Below are positions 1 to 5,091 of a stretch of 5,091 nt of DNA, piece by piece. The DNA is from an uncultured Pirellula sp. (GTDB taxonomy: Bacteria > Planctomycetota > Planctomycetia > Pirellulales > Pirellulaceae), in the NCBI GenBank assembly GCA_903837255.1, contig CAILTZ010000683.1, forward strand, positions 1-5,091, in the 5' to 3' direction. The notes below the pieces were generated by a model. The model was not told the DNA's origin. It saw only the letters and a program-made list of their open reading frames with translations, and made no database searches. The stretch's first letter is position 1, and the number at the start of each line of letters is the position of its first letter. A program made the position numbers and the translations under genes.

Positions 1-144
1 CCTCGGAAGGCAGGTTTTTTCCAAGCTTTGTCGACAGTCGTCGCCCTCCCCAAAGGTACGACCGGAAAAGTGGTTCGAAGACAAGCGGTGGAAATGCTGG
101 AAACATGGATTGCAAAATTGAGGGTTTCAATCAAAGCTGGTTAG
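1..144 (+). CDS. C-terminal end of a probable AMP-binding (ANL superfamily) acyl-CoA synthetase/ligase, 5' truncated
   Basis: Frame 1 is open from the window edge to a TAG at 142-144, giving the last 47 residues of a protein. The segment VALPKGTTGKVVRRQA (about residues 14-29 of the fragment) matches the pattern LPKTxxGKxxRR near the C-terminus of acyl-CoA synthetases and other ANL adenylating enzymes (motif A10). The lysine of TGK (codon 67-69) would be the conserved catalytic lysine of the small C-terminal domain. After it comes an amphipathic helix-like end (EMLETWIAKLR), as expected a short way past A10. The family call rests on this one motif. The other two + frames also stay open for most of this stretch, so coding in frame 1 is supported by the motif rather than by ORF length. 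It lies upstream of tatC on the same strand; no functional link to Tat is evident. Confidence 0.55.
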   Translation, partial: PRKAGFFQALSTVVALPKGTTGKVVRRQAVEMLETWIAKLRVSIKAG

Positions 145-147
145 AAT
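118..147 (+). promoter_or_regulatory. Candidate sigma70-like promoter for tatC
   Basis: TTGAGG (118-123; 4 of 6 to TTGACA) is followed after 18 nt by TAGAAT (142-147; 5 of 6 to TATAAT). The -10 overlaps the stop codon of the upstream gene and would start a transcript near 154, leaving a leader of about 55-60 nt before the tatC start. The match is by eye and such boxes arise by chance, so this is a candidate only. Confidence 0.3.
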
Positions 148-191
148 TCTAGGTTAGTCGGTCTGAGCATTCTAGTCGCGTTTTTCCGCAA

Positions 192-200
192 GAGAGGGGA
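192..200 (+). promoter_or_regulatory. Ribosome binding site of tatC
   Basis: The purine-rich stretch GAGAGGGGA ends 10 nt before the ATG at 211. It supports ATG 211 as the start rather than the next in-frame ATG (codon 12, at 244), which lies too close to the conserved HLDELR motif to leave a normal N-terminus. Confidence 0.5.
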
Positions 201-210
201 TCCGCACCCA

Positions 211-1227
211 ATGAAAGGTGACGATCTTTTTGAAAAAAGTTCGATGACATTCGGAGAGCATCTCGATGAACTCCGCATCGCACTCATGAAAGCCTCAGTT
301 TGGCTAGGCGCGGGCATGCTTATCGGGCTCTTGTTGGCAACCCAAGTGGTTTCTTACATGCAAGGCCCTCTGGAAAAATCTCTCGAGAACTTCTACAAGA
401 AACGCTCGATCAAAGAGATGGCTGACGCTTCCGGTACGCCAGTCTCCGAAGATCTACAGGCTTGGATGAAACGCAATCGGGTTGTCAGCCAATACGTCTG
501 GATCGACCCTCAGAGAATCCTTGCCAAGGAGAGTCTCGGCCAAGACGGTTTGCAAGCTGACTACATGGAGAATGCAGACACCGAAGGTTTGCCCGATCCA
601 TCGAAAATGATGAAGATCCGGATGTTCGTCGGCGTCAAAGCGAGCACCGAGGCACTTGGCCTGCAGGAACCCTTCATGATTTGGCTCAAGGCTGCTTTTG
701 TCGTGGCCATGGTGGTGGCAAGCCCAGGGATCTTTTACCACCTATGGCAATTCATCGCCGCCGGGCTCTATCCACACGAACGACGCTATGTTTATTTCTT
801 CCTGCCGACGAGCCTGATTCTATTCTGGTCCGGAGCTTGTTTGGCGTTCTTTGTCATCTTTCAATTGGTCATCGACTTTTTGTTGGATTTCAATGCGAGC
901 ATGAATATCGGGGCGTCTCCAAGACTCACCGACTATATGTCCTTTGCTCTGTTTTTACCCCTTGGCTTTGGCATCGCCTTCCAATTGCCTTTGGCAATGC
1001 TCGTCCTGGAACGCTTGGGGATTTTATCTGTCGAAACGTACGTGAGCCAATGGAGGATCGCTGTGCTTGCCATCGCCTTTATCTCCATGATTCTAACCCC
1101 TGCGGATATGGCTAGTATGATTGGGATGGGCGTCCCCTTGGTCGGTCTGTACTTTCTAGGTGTGGCCATGTGCAAGTACTTGCCACGTGCCGCCATGCAG
1201 ACCCCAACCGTCGGCGAGCCGCGATAG
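211..1227 (+). CDS. tatC: Sec-independent protein translocase TatC, with enlarged first periplasmic loop
   Basis: TatC is the inner-membrane receptor of the twin-arginine pathway. It binds RR signal peptides of folded proteins and recruits TatA. The 338-residue product has the family signatures in order: cytoplasmic HLDELR at 17-22, TM1 about 28-50, YHLWQFIAAGLYPHERR at 176-192, then further hydrophobic segments at about 196-224, 243-267, 283-295 and 303-320, with LTPADM at 295-300. F181 and E190 are spaced like E. coli F94 and E103 of the signal-peptide site, and D299 aligns with the conserved Asp of the TPPD motif. Q258 in FGIAFQLP sits where many homologues have Glu. E. coli TatC has about 258 residues; the excess lies mainly between TM1 and TM2, where about 105 mostly polar residues (50-155) replace a loop of roughly 35. 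No tatA/tatB is in the window. A four-TM protein gene follows after 12 bp. Confidence 0.95.
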   Translation: MKGDDLFEKSSMTFGEHLDELRIALMKASVWLGAGMLIGLLLATQVVSYMQGPLEKSLENFYKKRSIKEMADASGTPVSEDLQAWMKRNRVVSQYVWIDPQRILAKESLGQDGLQADYMENADTEGLPDPSKMMKIRMFVGVKASTEALGLQEPFMIWLKAAFVVAMVVASPGIFYHLWQFIAAGLYPHERRYVYFFLPTSLILFWSGACLAFFVIFQLVIDFLLDFNASMNIGASPRLTDYMSFALFLPLGFGIAFQLPLAMLVLERLGILSVETYVSQWRIAVLAIAFISMILTPADMASMIGMGVPLVGLYFLGVAMCKYLPRAAMQTPTVGEPR

Positions 1228-1239
1228 AGTCGATGCGCG

Positions 1240-1833
1240 ATGAACACCAACGACAACCCTAAGTTGTATCGGGAGTTTCCCCTCTCGGTTCGTATCGCTC
1301 AGCGATCGTGGTTGACGGCCCTGGCCATCCCGGTGTTGTCGATGCGCATCCTGGCCAAGATAAAGATCCCTTGGGTCCTCCAAACCATCTTTGGCGTAAC
1401 AGGGCTCGTGGCACTCGTCGGGTTTGTCGCCACCTGCTGGGTCATAGTGCGCTACCCATACATCGGATTGGTCGATGCGGCCGACGGAGATCTGTATGCA
1501 AAGTACATCGAGAAGATCTCGCTATTTATTAAAAAGCTCGTAGGCCTCTGCGTGGCCATCATACTGGGCGTCGCCCTTTATTCACCGATGCGAGATGGCA
1601 ATATCAATGGGCTGGAACTGCTGTGGCTCCTCTACGGTGCTTGCACCATGGTTTTTCTACTCTTTGTACTGATCAAATTCAACCGCTTCGACCATCCAAC
1701 CGTCGCGACTCTCCTGCGATGCACGATGGGACTTGGCATCCTCTTGTTCCCACTATTTTTGCCGGCACTGATCGTCGGATCCCAGCGAGCTAAACGGCTT
1801 TTGGGGCAGGCCCAAGACCAACTTACCAGTTGA
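1240..1833 (+). CDS. Unrecognised four-helix integral membrane protein, downstream of tatC
   Basis: I do not recognise a family for this 197-residue protein. It has a basic N-terminal segment (REFPLSVRIAQRSW, 11-24) with a short hydrophobic patch at 24-36, then four likely membrane helices at about 49-71, 98-115, 126-146 and 159-180, and a short charged tail (QRAKRLLGQ, 182-190). A polar segment between helices 1 and 2 (GLVDAADGDLYAKYIEKI, 76-93) is the longest soluble stretch after the N-terminus. The start ATG lies 12 bp after the tatC stop with no convincing Shine-Dalgarno sequence, which fits re-initiation or coupling after tatC. Its last 11 bp overlap the 3' end of the porin gene on the other strand. 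A role in Tat export is suggested only by position. It could equally be a general DUF-type membrane protein. Confidence 0.75.
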   Translation: MNTNDNPKLYREFPLSVRIAQRSWLTALAIPVLSMRILAKIKIPWVLQTIFGVTGLVALVGFVATCWVIVRYPYIGLVDAADGDLYAKYIEKISLFIKKLVGLCVAIILGVALYSPMRDGNINGLELLWLLYGACTMVFLLFVLIKFNRFDHPTVATLLRCTMGLGILLFPLFLPALIVGSQRAKRLLGQAQDQLTS

Positions 1834-3265
1834 AATCAAATCGCATCGCAAGCAGATCCGAGACGGTCGGCCCATAAAGCGTCTGGGCACTGGTGACCGG
1901 ATGGATCCATTCGAACATCCAGCGAGTCCGATCACTCCAGTACCAGTTGAAACCCACGGTCAGGTCGTTGTACTGCCCGGCGCCGAGTTGGTTCATATCC
2001 AGATGCGACCAACGCGACTTTAGCTCCACGGCTCCAGGCTGAAACTCCCCTTTTTTGCAACGGAAGTTCCTGAAAGGTGCATTGCGCCCAAACTGTGCTC
2101 CATGCTGTCCAAAGCGATCGAATCTGCGGCTCTCGCCGGTGACAAACCAACTGGTGTGAAGATACGCCCCACTCAAACTAGGGTTGTCTCCATTTAACAT
2201 CTGAACCGTCCCAAGAAAGGCTTCGGATTGAACCGCAAATCGGCCTAGCACGATCGCACCTTCGACATTTCCTGAGGTGTAAGTGTCGGCTTTGAGCAAC
2301 CCGGAGTCGATGAGCCTGGGACCCTCGGAGACTTGTGGCCGCGTTCGAATTCTTATCCGATCATCGCTATCGTCAGTGAATAGAACCCCAAAGCCCGTGT
2401 GGATCAACCGACGGGATTTGGGCTGGTCGTTATCATAGGGTAGCCAGGTGACCCGTCCGCTGACGCGATAACCTTGGTTGTCGTCCAAACGTTTTTTGAC
2501 CCCCTCGCTGATGCTGTCAAAGAAACAGCCTGTGGTCCAGGTCAATCGCTCATCCTGCGAACAATTGTAAAAAGCGAATCCCACTTCTCGGTCAGCGGCA
2601 AAGACCGTTTGCGTTGGAATCGATCGCTCGAGAAATATATTCTGTGTGTCGTTGGTGACTTGTTCGAGGCTATAGGGAACAAAAAAGTTGCCGATTCGCA
2701 ACCGCCCCAGATAAGGGATCTCGTTCATGCTGAAATAAGCATCCTTGACCTGAGGCGTCAAATTCGTATCGGCGGGGTTGTCCCCAAAGGGCTCTGGTTC
2801 GAGGGTCATTTGAAGACGAAAATCGCAATTCTCATAGCCTGTTCCATCAGCGACCAGCCTCAAGCGTCGAAAATTGAAGTAGTTGTAGGTGCTAGGGATC
2901 GAGTCCGAGGCGTTTGCCCAAAGCACGTAATCCATCTGCACGTGGCCACCGAGCTTGACATTCCATTTTTCTGGATCCGTCTTTGGCGCTGGCGAGTCGG
3001 CCAACGCCTTCTTCGGACCCTGCGTTTCTTTGACCGTCAGCTCACTCGACGGTCCTTGCGTTTTCGAAGCGTCGGTACCACTCGGGCTATCCGGGACCAC
3101 ACTATTGGGGGCGGAGCTAGCCGTGGCGGGGCTATCGGGGACTTGCCCCAAGCCACTTGCGGAGGCTCCGAGAATGATGCCAAGGACGATAGCCGCCGGC
3201 GATAAAGACTTGCCCCAGGCTCTCGCTCGATACGCTCGTCGCTTGTCCAAAGGCCTAGCTAGCAT
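1823..3265 (-). CDS. Outer-membrane porin of the OprP/phosphate-selective porin O and P type, with Pro/Ser-rich N-terminal linker
   Basis: This predicted 480-residue beta-barrel forms a diffusion channel in the outer membrane. From ATG 3265 the N-terminus is strongly basic (about 1-19), followed by a hydrophobic core SPAAIVLGIILGASASG (22-38) with likely cleavage near ASA or GLGQ. Residues 42-99 are a Pro/Ser/Ala linker in which VPDSP recurs (42, 57) and TQGP recurs (69, 81). The barrel begins near WNVKLGGHVQMDY (101). FNFRRLRLVADGTGYENCDF and GRLRIGNFFVPYSLEQ (187-202) resemble the RRARLxxxG and RVGQFKxPFSLE blocks of the Porin_O_P family. The chain ends FDFNW, an alternating aromatic C-terminus like the BamA-recognised beta-signal. 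The frame remains open upstream to TTG 3388 (521 residues), but that start would bury the signal peptide inside the chain, so ATG 3265 is preferred although its RBS is weak. The substrate cannot be told; 'phosphate-selective' is a family name only. The gene lies 241 bp downstream of the exbD genes. Confidence 0.85.
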   Translation of the reverse strand: MLARPLDKRRAYRARAWGKSLSPAAIVLGIILGASASGLGQVPDSPATASSAPNSVVPDSPSGTDASKTQGPSSELTVKETQGPKKALADSPAPKTDPEKWNVKLGGHVQMDYVLWANASDSIPSTYNYFNFRRLRLVADGTGYENCDFRLQMTLEPEPFGDNPADTNLTPQVKDAYFSMNEIPYLGRLRIGNFFVPYSLEQVTNDTQNIFLERSIPTQTVFAADREVGFAFYNCSQDERLTWTTGCFFDSISEGVKKRLDDNQGYRVSGRVTWLPYDNDQPKSRRLIHTGFGVLFTDDSDDRIRIRTRPQVSEGPRLIDSGLLKADTYTSGNVEGAIVLGRFAVQSEAFLGTVQMLNGDNPSLSGAYLHTSWFVTGESRRFDRFGQHGAQFGRNAPFRNFRCKKGEFQPGAVELKSRWSHLDMNQLGAGQYNDLTVGFNWYWSDRTRWMFEWIHPVTSAQTLYGPTVSDLLAMRFDFNW

Positions 3266-3433
3266 TCGATCTTGGTAACATTCTGGGACGAGGCTGGAAT
3301 CTTGACGGAAAAACGTATTGGAACGTTCTTCGTCAGCCCGCAAGGTCCGCCCAAACCCTAAACTCACGCAGCCTGAAAAAACACCCAAAAGACTCAGATT
3401 TCTTTGCCACAGCGGATGGAGTGTTTTGGCCTA

Positions 3434-3459
3434 GCGTAAGTTGCGTAAACGTTTGCGTT
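3434..3459. repeat. Short direct repeats and AAACGTTT dyad upstream of the porin gene, possible operator
   Basis: The intergenic gap between the exbD stop and the porin start (3266-3506) holds a cluster of small symmetric elements. TTGCGT occurs at 3441-3446 and 3453-3458 (12-bp period), GCGTAA occurs at 3434-3439 and 3443-3448, and AAACGTTT (3447-3454) is a perfect 8-bp palindrome inside the near-palindrome GCGTAAACGTTTGCG. With no loop the palindrome cannot form a normal terminator hairpin, so a protein-binding site is the more natural reading. I see no convincing -35/-10 pair for the porin in the rest of this gap. Confidence 0.25.
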
Positions 3460-3506
3460 CGGTGGGTTGGAAATCAGAGTGCCTAATCCGAACAAATCGG
3501 CATGAA

Positions 3507-4169
3507 CTAGTCGAACTCTTCGACAGTTTGCATTTGTAAGTTATCAAAGCCTGCGGCCCTTGCCGCGTCCATGCATGCAACGACTGCTCCGTGGATGCTC
3601 ATCATGTGGGCCTGGATGATCACTCGCGGAGTGACTTCTCCATAGTGAGACTTGAGTTCGTGCAGAGCGAGAATCAAATCCTGTTTGTTGGATGCTTCTT
3701 GGTTACCCACCTCGTTTGAGACGATGGTATAAGCGTTGTATTCATCGATTTGAACGTAGAAACTTTCGATCTGATCTTTCTCTCGCTGAACAGCGCTGCG
3801 AGAGGACTTTTCCTCTTCCTGAGCGCTGGTCGGGATCGCCTTTTGGATGCTGAACGAAGCGGTGAGCATAAAAAAGATCAGCAACAGGAACGCGACGTCG
3901 ACCATCGGAGTGATGTCCCACTCGAGGTCCTCCTCGCCTTCCTCGTGCTCATGACCGCGATGCCTCCTCGAAGCCCCCTTGCTGTGAGCAGTCTCCGATT
4001 CGTCGGTGTCGCTGAGCGATTCATCCGATTCTCCCACGGCAGCCAGACTGCTAGCTCGCGTTACCTTGAACTCGAAACTGCAGCTTGGGCACCGGATGTT
4101 TCTATCGTCAAATCGGTCCGGAACCACGAGTTTGCGATTGCAAGATGTGCAACTGGTATGGAAGCTCAA
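3507..4169 (-). CDS. exbD: ExbD/TolR-type biopolymer transport protein with N-terminal zinc ribbon
   Basis: ExbD-type proteins form the single-helix stator partner of ExbB and carry the proton-bearing Asp. This 220-residue version has three parts. Residues 1-36 are a small zinc ribbon with C7-x2-C10 and C27-x2-C30 and the VPDRFDDRNIRCPSC spacing typical of MJ0042-like ribbons. Residues 45-83 are a low-complexity Ser/Asp/Glu/His linker (including HRGHEHEEGEE). From W84 the ExbD core starts: DITPMVDVAFLLLIFFM (85-101) holds the conserved D91, equivalent to E. coli ExbD D25, in the only TM helix. A periplasmic domain runs to 220 (IIQAHMMSIHGAVVACMDAARAAGF at 184-208 is the usual final block). 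E. coli ExbD has about 141 residues, so the first 80 are extra and would be cytoplasmic. The start is TTG, fixed by AGGAG 8 nt upstream; the next in-frame Met, M89, is inside the TM motif. It lies 22 nt after the other exbD. Confidence 0.88.
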   Translation of the reverse strand: MSFHTSCTSCNRKLVVPDRFDDRNIRCPSCSFEFKVTRASSLAAVGESDESLSDTDESETAHSKGASRRHRGHEHEEGEEDLEWDITPMVDVAFLLLIFFMLTASFSIQKAIPTSAQEEEKSSRSAVQREKDQIESFYVQIDEYNAYTIVSNEVGNQEASNKQDLILALHELKSHYGEVTPRVIIQAHMMSIHGAVVACMDAARAAGFDNLQMQTVEEFD

Positions 4170-4177
4170 AAGCCAAT

Positions 4178-4182
4178 CTCCT
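4178..4182 (-). promoter_or_regulatory. Strong Shine-Dalgarno site deciding the TTG start of the zinc-ribbon exbD
   Basis: On the minus strand AGGAG stands 8 nt before TTG 4169. It lies in the 22-nt gap between the two exbD genes. It supports translation of the zinc-ribbon segment from a TTG codon even though no ATG exists before the membrane helix. Confidence 0.7.
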
Positions 4183-4191
4183 AGGAAACCA

Positions 4192-4635
4192 TCAGTGTTC
4201 CACTGCGACGAGTATCTTTTGCTCGGGATCTAAAACACTCCCAATCGCGTTTTGGATCCGTACAATCTGAGAGGTCAGCACGTTGGGCTCGGCTTGAATC
4301 AGCACAAACTTCTTTTCCATGTACTGAAGCCCGTTGGCGACGTGCTCGGCGATCTCGCCAGATTGCTGTTCACTATCTGACGAGAACTTTTTGCCCGTTG
4401 GAGTTGATACGTCCACCGAATCGTTGCTGCCGTTTTTCACCACCAAGACGATCGCATCATGCATCGAGGTCAACTCACCGTACTTGGCTTTAGGGAGCCG
4501 CGCGTTGGCGCCCGGTGCCATCTTTGCTGAGACCATGAAAAAGATCAGCAGCAAAAGCACAACATCGATCATCGGAGTGATGTCGAATTCCTCGTCGAAG
4601 TTTTTTTTCTTAGGAGCTTTTTTGGTGCGAATCAC
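4192..4635 (-). CDS. exbD: ExbD/TolR-type biopolymer transport protein, short form
   Basis: This is a normal-length ExbD (147 residues; E. coli about 141). A basic cytoplasmic tail (MIRTKKAPKKKN) leads into EEFDITPMIDVVLLLLIFFM (15-34) with the conserved proton-channel Asp at D24, then one TM helix (about 22-40) and a periplasmic domain ending in KFVLIQAEPNVLTSQIVRIQNAIG (109-132) and ILVAVEH. The start is GTG and overlaps the exbB stop as GTGA (4 nt), with no clear own Shine-Dalgarno, so translation is probably coupled to exbB. It is followed 22 nt later by the zinc-ribbon exbD. The two ExbDs share the helix motif but differ in the periplasmic part, so they are likely to be distinct subunits of one complex rather than spare copies. 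TolR is an alternative family name; no tolA, tolB or pal is visible here to favour it. Confidence 0.93.
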   Translation of the reverse strand: MIRTKKAPKKKNFDEEFDITPMIDVVLLLLIFFMVSAKMAPGANARLPKAKYGELTSMHDAIVLVVKNGSNDSVDVSTPTGKKFSSDSEQQSGEIAEHVANGLQYMEKKFVLIQAEPNVLTSQIVRIQNAIGSVLDPEQKILVAVEH

Positions 4636-5091
4636 GATCGGACGTGGAGTTTGCGTTTGGGAACTGCGGCCTTGAAACTATCGAAGAAGCGATTCATCCC
4701 GAAAACCACCAGCTCTTCGAGTTCTCGGATCTTGTTGTTGATCGATGCCATGTTGACCAACAAAGTCACCGTGATGAGCAGTCCGATCAGGGTGTGTTCG
4801 AGCGCCATACGAATGTCGGCCAAAAGCTGCTTGGTCGGCTCCTCAGCGGTCGCGTTCTCCAACGTCGAGAACGCACCCATCATCCCGGCCACCGTACCGA
4901 TAAGTCCAAGCATCGGTGCTGCCTTGATAATCGTCGAAATCCAGGAGAGCTTTGAGTTTAAGTGCGCCATGACGTCGAACTGAAAACGGTCCATGACCCA
5001 AGACTCGAGCTTCTCGGGTTCAATATCCCGATTCTCCAGTGCCAAAAGGACCATCATCGGAACCGCCCGCTTGTCCCCCTGACACAACTGC
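4632..5091 (-). CDS. exbB: ExbB/TolQ/MotA-family proton channel protein, C-terminal part (5' end outside window)
   Basis: ExbB-type proteins form the inner-membrane pentameric proton channel that drives ExbD. The frame runs off the right edge: upstream of the in-frame TTG at 5087 the codon is still sense (CAG, 5090-5088), and the visible 152 residues lack TM1, so no start is assigned. What is present is the MotA_ExbB core: a cytoplasmic stretch, then TM2 with AAPMLGLIGTVAGMMGAF, in which GLIGTVAGM (4881-4907) is the family hallmark. A polar loop follows (NATAEEPTKQ), then TM3 in ALEHTLIGLLITVTLLVNM, whose Thr-x2-Gly matches the conserved Thr of this helix. A cytoplasmic C-terminus ends in basic PKRKLHVRS. 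It is the first visible gene of the minus-strand exbB-exbD-exbD set and overlaps the next start by 4 nt. TolQ is an alternative label; the paired ExbDs and adjacent porin make ExbB-like the safer name. Confidence 0.92.
   Translation of the reverse strand, partial: QLCQGDKRAVPMMVLLALENRDIEPEKLESWVMDRFQFDVMAHLNSKLSWISTIIKAAPMLGLIGTVAGMMGAFSTLENATAEEPTKQLLADIRMALEHTLIGLLITVTLLVNMASINNKIRELEELVVFGMNRFFDSFKAAVPKRKLHVRS

Noticed and set aside
142..175. TAGAATTCTA palindrome (142-151) and two ATTCTAG copies (146-152, 169-175) before tatC
   Set aside because: These are short AT-rich matches expected by chance; the first overlaps a stop codon and a candidate -10 box. There is no further symmetry to support an operator.
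681..1115. Alternative + frame inside tatC
   Set aside because: It lies inside tatC in another frame, is rich in Cys, His and Arg, and has no plausible RBS or motif.
2474..3205. Long open frame on the + strand opposite the porin
   Set aside because: It lies wholly within the porin gene. Its protein is rich in Arg/Val and lacks recognisable motifs, while the minus strand has a signal peptide, porin blocks and a beta-signal end. It is a shadow frame.
3190..3240. Arginine pairs in the porin N-region (DKRRAYRARAW) as a Tat signal, given the nearby tatC
   Set aside because: It lacks the S/T-R-R-x-F-L-K pattern, and outer-membrane barrels are exported unfolded by Sec and assembled by Bam.
3488..3500. 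Small inverted repeat CCGA-ACAAA-TCGG just downstream of the zinc-ribbon exbD
   Set aside because: The stem is only 4 bp with no T-tract on either strand, too weak to call an intrinsic terminator for the exb genes.
3750..4184. Open frame on the + strand opposite the zinc-ribbon exbD
   Set aside because: It has no family features and lies antisense to a gene with clear ExbD and zinc-ribbon motifs.
1..5091. CRISPR arrays, tRNA/rRNA genes, insertion sequences or attachment sites
   Set aside because: No spaced long direct repeats, cloverleaf-like sequence, transposase motifs or terminal inverted repeats were found on either strand by eye.

Overview
The window reads like a piece of a planctomycete chromosome (Planctomycetota, possibly Pirellulales-like). 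This is an inference from gene character, not from a search. The pointers are a TatC with a greatly enlarged first periplasmic loop, an ExbD carrying an N-terminal CxxC...CxxC zinc ribbon of the MJ0042-like kind common in that phylum, an OprP-type outer-membrane porin with a Pro/Ser-rich linker, moderate GC content and free use of TTG/GTG starts. No mobile element, CRISPR array, tRNA or rRNA was seen.

Left part, + strand (1-1833): the window opens in the last 47 codons of a gene whose tail carries the ANL-superfamily (acyl-CoA synthetase/AMP ligase) A10-like motif LPKGTTGKVVRR. A plausible sigma70-like promoter overlaps its stop codon. Then come tatC (211-1227), the core receptor of the twin-arginine protein export system, and 12 bp later a gene for an unrecognised four-helix membrane protein (1240-1833), probably co-transcribed with tatC.

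Right part, - strand (1823-5091, read right to left): an exbB (5' end outside the window), a short exbD overlapping it by 4 nt, a second exbD with a zinc-ribbon head 22 nt further on, a 241-bp gap with small sequence repeats, and an OprP/Porin_O_P-type outer-membrane porin. The two halves converge, and the membrane-protein gene and the porin gene overlap tail to tail by 11 bp.

Functional picture (inference): ExbB plus two different ExbD subunits would form an inner-membrane proton-driven motor of the ExbB-ExbD/TolQ-TolR/MotA-MotB type. No TonB or TonB-dependent receptor lies in the window, so its partner is unknown. The porin is a candidate partner only by adjacency, and the gap between makes a separate transcript equally likely. 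The most interesting points are the zinc-ribbon-ExbD fusion paired with a plain ExbD, and the enlarged TatC loop.
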